Source: Trachythela sp. YZ-2020
Lineage: Eukaryota; Cnidaria; Anthozoa; Malacalcyonacea; Clavulariidae
Reading direction: 5' to 3'
Length of the DNA: 64,000 nt
Assembly (NCBI GenBank): GCA_016169945.1
Contig: JADLSH010000035.1
Coordinates: forward strand, 124,001-188,000
Each line of letters begins with the position of its first letter. Within the stretch, counting starts at the first letter, position 1. Below, piece by piece: positions 55,270 to 64,000 of this stretch. Position numbers and translations under genes: made by a program. The notes beneath the pieces are model-generated. The model was given only the letters and a program-made list of their open reading frames with translations, did no database searches and was not told where the DNA came from.

Positions 55270-56640
55270 TGGTCGGGGTGTTAAGGTGGGCGAGCTGTTT
55301 CCAACAGACACTAAAAAAACGACAAGTGAACATATATCTATTAGTTATGGGATCTGATGGAAACAGAAAAGAAACGGTTTAAGTTTATTTAAGAACATGG
55401 AATGCAAAGTTTAATAGCCATGCCACAGTTTTAAACTATTACGCACTGTACCAACATCATCTTTATTTTCTTTAGGTTCCTCAGCTAATAATATTGAACA
55501 ACCCAGTTTTAGTTAATGAAAACCTAAAGTATCAGCTAATTTATCATGCACAAGCATTTGTTGTATCTCTTTGCAGATGAAATTGCACTAATTGAATGCA
55601 TTTCTTATATCAAAACTAACTTTTGACGTTTTCCCTCACAAAATTTGAATGGCTTGAATCTACATTTAAATGAAAATATAGTTCATCTACGTTTGTAGTT
55701 AGCCAATATTGTTTTGAATTAACCATAATATTCCAAATTTATATTATATACTGTAGTTATTATACTGAACATTAACCTGTTATTCTATTATAAAATTTAG
55801 AATTATACAACATGGTTTTTAATTATCATTCAAGTAATAATATACCACTATCGTCTTCAGCATGAACATCTGAAATGAGAAAAGTTACATTTAGCATTTA
55901 TGTACAGTACCTGGTTTGTTATATTTACAGCCTTAAACATTTACATAAACCCCAAGGGCTTATTTTTTGGTACCTTTAAGGAGAGATGTGGAGGGTTGCT
56001 TAATTATTTTATTCTTATAGAACAGGGGCGAGGTGTTAAAGAGAGGGGGCATATTGAAGAGGGAAAATATTTAAAAACAGGCACAATTTGTTTGTAATGA
56101 ATACTTACGACAGACACAGTCCAGTACGGTAGTATATATACGCAATAGCCATAGCACCACAAGAAGCATTCATGGAGTGGAAATCTATATGAAATCGATA
56201 AAATTTGAAATAATTATATATCCGAAAGATGTTTAAAAGGGTGCTAACGTAAAAATAGGACAGCAACTTACCTTTTCAAATTGCTTTTCATCTTATTTAA
56301 AATTTGTAATCTTCAATAGATCTAAGACATGTTATTCCATATTTAAGTGATATTTTATTGTTAAGGACTCACAATGTCAACAGCCAACCTCAAAAACACA
56401 ATATAAATATTGCGTCTAGTAACAGGCACCTTTTGACAAATGCCAATCTCTATTTGCCTCCTCAAAAACACAATAATAAAGGCATAGACCAATGTCACAC
56501 CACAGTGGTCACACCTCCAAAATTGTGCCTAGTAACAGGCCAAATAATTCACTCGGAAGCACAGAACATATGCCCAGTATCTCAGATATTCAAACACCAC
56601 TAAGTAACATACAAATTCACTACTGACACTATGATGACTT
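55270..56640. other. Non-coding stretch
   Basis: No gene recognised. Near 56370-56590 two imperfect copies of a phrase (CCTCAAAAACACAAT, AGTAACAGGC) repeat about 65 and 120 bp apart. Confidence 0.4.
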
Positions 56641-57074
56641 TCATTGCTTACTATGCTTCTGCACAGTCTTCTCTGCAAGTACCTTAAGCCGCTCTTCAGC
56701 TTCTAGCCTTTTCTTCATATTCTTATTCTTCCCGATTGCTTTAAGGCGGTCAAACGTCATTGGTTCAAACACAATATCATGAATCGATCTTACCCTGGAT
56801 GTAGCTACAAAGGTGCACCCAGCGACTTGTTCTCCTTTACATAAATCAATAACAGCTTTTGTTAGTGTCTGTCCTAGAGAGTATTGAATAGTCATTGCAT
56901 ACCTCAACCTCAATGGAACTTGTTGTCTCGACAAGTGCTTTCCATCAGCCATCCATTCAAACACTTTTGGTGGCACAGGCAGACATTTCGAACAGACGTC
57001 TAGAAATGCAGGACCAGAGTATGCAGGAAAATGAACCAATACTGCAACTGGCAGGTTTGGAGGGCCCATATTTT
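56641..57074 (-). pseudogene. C-terminal exon of Helitron RepHel (PIF1-like helicase end)
   Basis: After an acceptor TTTGCAG (57075-57081 read on the minus strand) the exon encodes NMGPPNLPVAVLVHFP, QQVPLRLRYAMTIQYSLGQT and GCTFVATSRVRS. These are the last helicase motifs (usually AITIHKSQG and VALSRVR) of the Pif1 family. It then has a lysine-rich tail with the stop at 56641. It continues the helicase whose N-terminal and central parts lie at 61276-63598; LINE G separates them. The exon itself is undamaged, but the gene is frameshifted upstream. Confidence 0.8.
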
Positions 57075-57301
57075 CTGCAAACCAAATCAGAATATCAGAA
57101 TAATTTATTTCACACGTATTAAAAAAAAAGATAACATTCAACAAAATAAGTAGTTACAAAACAAAACCACTTATTAAAATTACTATAATAAACAAACTTG
57201 TACAGTGATCAAAGTAGCAAAATGCTTTCGAGTTGATCACTGCATTGTCACATTATTATTAAGTAGTACATGACGGCGGCATAACAGAACTGTGTAAATA
57301 T

Positions 57302-60267
57302 TTATGTTTGCGAATTAATAAGAAATTGACTGTACCTTTTCTTAAAAATAGAAACTGAATTTGACTTTTTTATATGATAAGGAATTGTTTCCCAAATTTT
57401 TGATGATATAAATCGAAAAGTAAAGATTCCGTAATTTGTTCGAGCTTTTGGTCTAATAAAATTTTGTTTTTTAGCGAATCTAGTAGGGTAAGAGTGCTGA
57501 GTAGTTGCAGTAGAAATAATATTTGTAAATATCGTTGGGACATTATTATCTTCATTTATAATTTTATATGTAAACATGGCTATCTTCAATTTAAAAACAT
57601 TGTCTAACTTTAGTATCGAGAGTAGGTTCATGTATAATGTTGCACTTTCTTTTTTAGATGCAAAAAACATATTCTTTACACATTTATTTTGGCATGTTCG
57701 CACTTTATTAAGTTTTGTAATATAGGTATTACCCCAGCTCATCAGCCCATAATTGATGTATGGGTAAATTAGAGTGTAGTATAGATGTTTAAGCATTTTC
57801 AAATCTATATAATATCTAAGTTTATTAATTATTCCAGTGTTTTTAACAATTTTACTATTTACGTGTTTAATCTGATACTCCCAATTTAGATTATTATCAA
57901 TATATATACCAAGATATTTAATAAAGTCTCTTTTTAAAATATTTTTAATTCGTATATCTCTAACTTTCTTATTTGGATTAGTAGTCAACATAAAATTTGT
58001 CTTTTCCAAATTAATTGAAAGCTTATTTGTAGCACAGTAACGAAATATTTTTTCAATTTCTATATTCATAACATTTTCAACATCTTCAATACTTGTATTT
58101 GAGTAAAATACATTTGTGTCATCTGCGAATATTCGAAATGAAAGTTTGCTGGAACAGCTAGGCATGTCATTTATATACATCAAGAATAATAATGGTCCAA
58201 GAGTTGAACCCTGAGGAACTCCACAAGTCATTGTAAGCATTTCTGAATCACTGTTCCCAATCCGTACATACTGTTTCCTATTCGTTAAATAACTCTTAAA
58301 CCAATTCAGCTGGGTCCCACGTATTCCATATTTATCAAGCTTGGATAAGAGAATTTCATGATTGACAGTATCAAAGGCTTTTGAAAAGTCCAAGAATGGT
58401 CCAAACGTTATTTCCTTCTTATCAATTGCAGTTTTTAAAGTATCTGTAATTTCAAGTATCGCTTGTTCTGTCGAGTGACCTTTTCTAAATCCAAACTGAT
58501 ATTCAGAGAATATATTATTCTGAACAAGATATAATTCAAGTTGATTGTAAACAAATCTTTCTAGTATTTTCGAAAAAGCTGACAGGACTGATATAGGTCG
58601 ATAGTTATTTGGATTTGTAACTGTACCAGATTTATATATGGGTGTAACTCGTGAAATTTTTAGAATATCTGGAACAATACCAGAGTTAATCGACTCATTA
58701 TATATACACGTAAATACAGGCGAAATTATTGGGGCTATCGTTTTTATCATTGTATTAGGAATATCAAAACATGCTTTGTTACCATCAAGTGTTAAAAACA
58801 GATTTAGTACTTGAGTTTCTGTGATAGATGACATGACAAAGCTAGATACAGGAGAATTACTAATGTAACTTGTTGGATTTTCATTAGTATACTGGTTATT
58901 GTGTTAGCTAGGTTTGGACCTACATTAATAAAATGTTGATTAAACTGATTTGCTATATCATATTCAGAAGAAAATTCCGTACCATTATTAATTAATCGCG
59001 ATGGGTTATGTTGGCCTTTTTGTTTACGTCGTATGAGCGAGCCTATAAGCTTCCAAGTATTTTTCAAATGATTTCTGTGTTTCTCAAATTGTGTATTATA
59101 ATAATTCTTTTTCAGTGTATTCTTTAAGTTATTTAGTTTATTAGAATACGATTTATACATTTGAATTTTTGCTTTGTTATTACTATAGAAATGAGTGCGA
59201 TACATTTTTTGTTTTGTTTTAATCGATTTTAAAATTCCAGAGGTGATCCATGGTTTATTAAGTTGTCTCAATTTACTTTGTGATGCTTCTTTTATCGGAG
59301 CAGGTTTGTTTGTTACTTCATTTATAACATTAATTACACCCTGTGTTGTTTTATTTAAATTAGTATTTAAATTACAGCATTTATTATTCCAATCAACTTG
59401 TCTCATATAATTTAAATACAACTCTGTATTAAAGCTTTCAAAATTTCTATAAAACCTCTTTTCCTTATTTCGTTTTATGGGAGTATTTATTACACAAAAT
59501 ATAGGAAGATGATCGGAGATATCATATAATGCTATTCCCGATATTATTTGAGAAGTAAGCGTATTAGTATAGATATGATCAATTAGCGTTTTTGTGTGAT
59601 TTGTTATTCTTGTGGCTTTAGTAATAAGGGGAGTGGTATTGTTAATATGCAACATATCTAAATATTTTTCAGTAGGTTGATGGTTCAAATATTGGAGGAA
59701 GTCAATATTTATATCCCCCAATATATAAAATTGATATTTGCATTGATTTAAGTGCTTAAGCAGTTCATTTAATTGGTCTGTAAATGTTTCAATATTCGCT
59801 TTTGGATGTCTATATATGCACCCTATGACGACGTTTTTTTTCTGATAACCAGGCTCAATTTCTACCCAGCATGATTCAACAAGATCCATAGAAAACTTAA
59901 TGTCCGGTCTTTCAATTACTTTTAAACTATTGCAAACATAAATACCAGCTCCACTTGCCGCAGTCGTCGAGTCTACATGATAGAAACTATAGCCCGATAT
60001 ATCAATATTTGCAACAGTATTATTATTTAATTTAGTTTCAGTAATCGCTACGATATCTGGTTTTACTGAAAGCGAGTACATTACATCACTTAACAAAGTT
60101 AAATTCTTTGGAAGACTTCTTATATTACAATGAAATAGAGAAAGCGATTTAGGACCTTTCAGCTTAAGAATCTTATCAACTTTTTCACCCTGATAATAAT
60201 CAGAGCATATATTATCCAACATATGGTCCGGATCACTTTCATCTAATTTATCTGGGTTTGGTAACAA
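57302..60267 (-). pseudogene. LINE G ORF2: endonuclease and reverse transcriptase, one frameshift
   Basis: The endonuclease part starts near 60267: SLSLFHCNIRSLPKNLTLLS, DIVAITETKL, YILGDINIDF, TKTLIDHIYTN and DISDHLPIFC, all metal and catalytic positions of the family. The frame shifts near 58905; the next frame runs 58834-57302 (and can be read a little upstream). It has NYRPISVLSAFSKILERF, GFRKGHSTEQAI, FLDFSKAFDTVNH (motif A), CGVPQGSTLGPLLF (motif B) and FRIFADDTNVFY (motif C). It ends with the usual NLNWEYQIKH and SYPTRFAKK segments. A single indel is the only visible lesion, so the insertion is young. Confidence 0.88.
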
Positions 60268-60471
60268 TTAATATAAATCAATATTAGAATCCACACATCT
60301 ACAATCAATACTGAATAAAGAATTAAATTCCATATCATTTAAATTATGAAAAGGTAATTCAGCATGTAAATTACCCATATATACACTAGTTATTTGCATA
60401 GGTGGCATAATTAGATTTATTTGCATGCGAACAAGCCGCAAGCATAATACGGAAGAGAGCACACATTGTTA

Positions 60472-61230
60472 TTAAAAAGATTCATTCAGGAAAGCGTCAA
60501 AGTCTTTAGCATGGACAAAACTAAAAACACGGGAAGCATCCTCTTCCCTTAACATAATTTTTCCGAACAGTTTTCGCCTACGTGCAGTCAGTGATTCATT
60601 TATATAAATATTATTAGATCCCTGATTGTTATTTTCATACTCACGCTTAAGCAGTGGCAAATCATTTGATTTCTTCCCAACCAATTTACTCCGTTGTTTG
60701 TAGAATAAATCTTTAGTGTCCCGAATTACAAACTTAGCAATAAGTTTGTCCTTTACCCTCCGAGTTGGGGGAAGCCGGTGTGCAGTAGAAATTTGATGAT
60801 CTGCGATTTCAATTCCCATGAGCTGACCAATCTCCATTATAATTTCCTTTGGGTTATCATCTGGCAGCATTGGGACGCCGGTAACCTCTACACAATCGCG
60901 ACGAATATACTGCTGTATATCATCTTGCTCGTCAACTAAATCATCTATAGACTTCATTTTATCTTCCACAGCTTTCAGACAGTTTGACATGTCCATGACA
61001 TCGCGCTTTGTTATTTGAAGAGAATTAGTAAAGTTGTCGTACTCTTTCGACAAGAAGGTTTGCGAGGCTTCGATTTCAATGCACTTAGCGGTTAGGGCTG
61101 AAATTTCGTCTTTTATTTTATCAATCTCAGCTTTAAATTCCTTTCGAATACTTGGTAAGAATTCATCTGCCCAAAGTTCTCTTAATGTATCTGCTGTTAA
61201 ATAACTAGATTTAGCAGCTTTAGGACGCAT
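60472..61230 (-). CDS. LINE G ORF1 protein (coiled coil plus RRM-like)
   Basis: 252 residues from ATG at 61230. Residues ~25-105 are a heptad-rich coiled coil (KEFKAEIDKIKDEISALTAK, then DMSNCLKAVEDKMKSID). Residues ~110-185 look like an L1 ORF1-style RNA-recognition fold (QYIRRDCVEVTGVP, AHRLPPTRR, IAKFVIRDTKDLFYKQRSKL). The last ~45 residues resemble the C-terminal domain (YINESLTARRRKLFGKI). Such proteins trimerise and bind the element RNA as a chaperone. It is intact and is followed after 205 bp by ORF2. Confidence 0.85.
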   Translation of the reverse strand: MRPKAAKSSYLTADTLRELWADEFLPSIRKEFKAEIDKIKDEISALTAKCIEIEASQTFLSKEYDNFTNSLQITKRDVMDMSNCLKAVEDKMKSIDDLVDEQDDIQQYIRRDCVEVTGVPMLPDDNPKEIIMEIGQLMGIEIADHQISTAHRLPPTRRVKDKLIAKFVIRDTKDLFYKQRSKLVGKKSNDLPLLKREYENNNQGSNNIYINESLTARRRKLFGKIMLREEDASRVFSFVHAKDFDAFLNESF

Positions 61231-61275
61231 TATTCACAGAGCCTAAAATGCACGTCCGTCTCGTGTCAGTGCCGG

Positions 61276-63598
61276 AAGTACTCTGCTCAATAGTTCCAAA
61301 AGAGCCATTGCAAAGACCAACCTCAGCCCACAGGTTGCACGTCAGCATTACTTCTGCTTTGGTGGACAAAAACAGAACTGCGTCTAATCCCCCTGCGTCT
61401 TCAGATGTCGCTGCGCTTGCCCCATGACCAGAATGTCCGCTTGAATTTTTGCCATAGGTTGTCCAATTGCTAATAGCTTTTCATAATTGTATTCAGCGAC
61501 ACTCTTTTTGTCAAAATACAATCGGATAGCATCGGTAAACTGATCCATTGGTATATTGGTCGTCGAATGGTCCAACAATAGTTTCCAGTCATCCTCTGGA
61601 ACTTGACCATTTCGCATTCTCATCAATAATGCTCTAAATGCAATTGCCTCTGGGTGTTCACCAGCCTGACGCATAACCTGCTCTAAAATAATTACAGAAT
61701 CAAATGTCAGATACATACTGTGACCATGGTCACTTATTACTGAACCGTTACCAGTAATGTACATTGGCCTATCACCTACAGGTGGTAATTGACCAAAATC
61801 ACCCATTAAAATTATTGACATACCACCAAAAGGGACGTCTTCCTTTCCAGTGCCAGCACGTAGTCTGTTGTCCAGCCATGATAGCATTTTGTGCCCAATC
61901 ATTGACATTTCGTCAATGATCAGATACCTCTTACCTTCTAGTCTCAGTTGTAGTCGCTGCAAAGAATCGCCCTGCAATTCCCTATATTCACGAATAGGAA
62001 GTTGAGCAGCAGAATGTAGCGTTTGACCATTAATACTAAAGGCTGCAATCCCAGTGGTTGCTGTAACAATACACTGATCACCTAATACTTGTTTCACAGC
62101 ACTAATTAAGTACGTCTTACCTGTTCCGGCTGTCCCACAGACAATCATATGAACAGGATTATCACCAGTCTGAGATGTGATAATGTCAAAAGCCAGTCGT
62201 TGTTTTTCATTCAAAGTCTCCAGATCAACAACATGTTGTTGACCATCTTGTCGGTATCCATGGTGACCAAGTTCCTCAGCATCGTTTCTCTGTTGATATA
62301 TCCATCCTGGAGATTCCTTTAGCAAATCTGTAGGTACAGATCTTACCGCCTCAAACCAGTCAACTGCTTCCCTGCTCGACATCCCATTACCCGCTTCATC
62401 ATGATGTTGGTTGATTCTGCAAAACAACATCCAATCATCAACTTCCTCCTCGTCATTAGGATCAATTTCACTTTCATCATCACTTTCATCATCACTTTGA
62501 TCATTTTCATAGCTTTGACCAGAATATGCGGCATGAACCATTTCTGATTCAACAGAATACCTAAATACATTCTCTTCAGCAAATTCAGTCTGAAGAAACA
62601 AATGATAAGTGCTAATAAACATGTCATCGCTCTCATCCTGATTATCCCAAGCATTTGATGCACTACCTTCCCACGGCTTAAACTTTATAAGCTGATACTT
62701 ACAGTATTTTCCAAAAATAGGACCACCGGGATTAGCTGTAACTTTTGGAAATGTTCTGACAATGTACGGATTAGCCCGTTTAGTCAACTCACCTCTGACT
62801 TTGGTGTACTGCGACGCATATTGCATCAAATTCAATTGAGACAACCCAGTATACCTACTCCTCACTCCCGTGCGCTCTCCATAATCTTCTACAACAGATT
62901 TCTGAAGTACCTCGTCTCCTTCATTTTCTGCATCAAGAATAACCTTCCTGCTGTTTTCTAAAGAAATAGTAACAAAACTATATGTGCAGCCTACCAATGG
63001 CAGACTAAGTAACATATGTGCTGTTTCTTGGGCTGCCATATCTCTATCTCCAGCTACTTGGATCATAGCTTTCTTGATGGCTGAAGATACTTGGTCATCA
63101 TTCTGTAATGAGGATACACACACTTTCAGTATTTCAGAGGCAGATTTTGATCGCGGTTCTCCTTTCGCAGCATATTTGGCCATGTATCTTGCACATGCCT
63201 TCTCACCTACAATTACCTGCAAATCCACATTGGCCCGCCAATTTTCAAGCATGACCCTGTTATGCGAATTAAGTAGTTCGTCATTTCGTTTGGTGTTTAA
63301 CTCAGACTCTACAGACTTATTCTTCTTACCTACAACCTCGTAAGTTAGTGCTGTTGCATCTTGTAATGGTTTTGGGAAACCAAATCTGCATTCTGCAGGA
63401 AGATCCAATCTTTTCTTCCTCAAACAATAGGCTGGACTGCATCTTGTATGCCTTTCTACAGTATTAAGTAACCTGTGATAGTCATTATCACGGTTCTCGA
63501 CTGCTGTGGCTCTTACAGCAGATGGGTGAGGGTCTGGTACCCTCCAGTGTTCATCTGGCAGGTCCTCGTTAACTATTGTCACCAGCCAGTCAACATAC
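61276..63598 (-). pseudogene. Helitron RepHel, central part (PIF1-like helicase), frameshifted
   Basis: The exon begins at 63598 after TTCTGATTAACAG, with YVDWLVTIVNEDLPDEHW and ERHTRCSPAYCLRKKRLDLP then CRFGFPKPL. This is the cysteine-rich segment that follows the Rep nuclease in Helitron proteins; the HUH nuclease itself would lie beyond 64000. An acidic stretch (DQSDDESDDESEID) precedes the helicase: Walker A CGTAGTGKT (~residues 482-490), Walker B LIIDEMS (~554-560), LMGDFGQLPPVGD (~592-604) and LEQVMRQ. A stop at 61384 (KTQGD) ends the main frame. Another frame continues with AEVMLTCNLWAEVGLCNGSF to 61276, so one frameshift breaks it. LINE G then intervenes before the last exon. Confidence 0.82.
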
Positions 63599-63599
63599 C

Positions 63600-64000
63600 T
63601 GTTAATCAGAAAAAAATATAATGAACATTGAAATATATATATATATAGATTACGTAATCTGTTTTAGCTACATATGACGTTATATATAACCGAAATATAC
63701 ACAACATCATTCCACTCCCTGTATTCTAAAACGATACTGACTGGTGCGTAATGAGGAGGATGTAATACATTCCAACACTACAAACGTTAAATCCCAAGTT
63801 ATTTGATTTTTCATCCAAGATTAACAGTTTTTCAATTTCACACTATATTAAAATGAAACCTTAAAATTGCTAGGAAAATTTCATACCGACAATTTGGAAG
63901 GAAAATTGAAATATTTCAAAATAATTGTGGAAGCTATCAGATAGATTGCAACAATGATTGCAACATTTTCAATAAATCTAAATAGCGTTGCACATATAAA
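63600..64000. other. Probable intron of the Helitron gene
   Basis: AT-rich, no coding frame. Since the exon at 63598 starts at an acceptor and lacks the Rep domain, this is likely its upstream intron. Confidence 0.45.

Larger units (their letters stand above)
57200..61290 (-). mobile_element. Nearly full-length LINE (LINE G) inside the Helitron gene
   Basis: About 4.1 kb on the minus strand, with ORF1 (61230-60472) and an ORF2 (60267-57302) carrying endonuclease then reverse transcriptase. The 5' end is near 61285, just before CGGCACTGACACGAGACGG. The 3' end lies near 57200 in AT-rich DNA. It is the only LINE here that retains both ORFs and a complete endonuclease. One frameshift separates it from intactness. 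Confidence 0.88.

Overview
The window looks like nuclear DNA of a marine invertebrate. It is AT-rich, with GT-AG introns, small scattered exons and a very dense mix of retroelements and DNA transposons. A cnidarian (for example an anthozoan) fits the repeat styles best, but no gene here fixes the species. Almost everything coding belongs to mobile elements. Conventional host signal is limited to 72-nt leucine-rich-repeat exons in duplicated blocks, the 3' end of a SAMD3-like gene, and a multi-exon gene of unknown function.

Layout. 1-3400: non-coding, with a diverged copy of the LRR-exon block. 3401-5505: a LINE on the minus strand holding a second LINE, itself sitting in a tandem repeat. 6085-12290: two broken LINEs on the plus strand, the second carrying a TA-flanked MITE. 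14560-18420: tandem repeat, LRR-exon block B and nested foldback elements. 20448-22738: a ~430-bp satellite with dimeric higher-order structure. 22900-23449: SAMD3-like 3' exons. 24216-25970: a LINE with a perfect 47-bp inverted 5' end. 26160-28066: GAGTAA repeats, a MITE and three spliced exons. 28074-35809: a 7.7-kb terminal-inverted-repeat (TIR) transposon, with the probable last exon of the interrupted gene at 36173-36337. 36350-41480: Tc1/mariner remnant, MITEs and LRR block C. 45611-51372: a second long-TIR transposon. 51952-55270: mariner derivative, Penelope-like 3' end and tRNA-like SINE. 56641-63598: Helitron RepHel gene with a nearly full-length LINE nested in it.

Two elements stand out. 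The first (28074-35809, ~254-bp TIRs) has convergent genes: a spliced 212-aa chromodomain protein (+) and an intronless 804-aa protein (-). The latter's putative catalytic Asp/Glu and zinc Cys/His residues reproduce spacings of the RAG1 core (D-x18-CxxC, H-x4-H, H-x19-E). The second (45611-51372, ~406-bp TIRs, perfect 6-bp target duplication) has convergent genes for a four-exon IS3-like integrase transposase (408 aa; IS3EU type) and an apparently intact alpha-kinase (410 aa). In both, a DDE enzyme is paired with a chromatin or signalling domain gene inside one TIR pair, suggesting that transposition is helped by targeting or host-modifying partners. That functional link is inference.

Evidence is from reading the sequence and recalled family motifs only. 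No database search was run, and exon joins are inferred from splice signals and reading phase.
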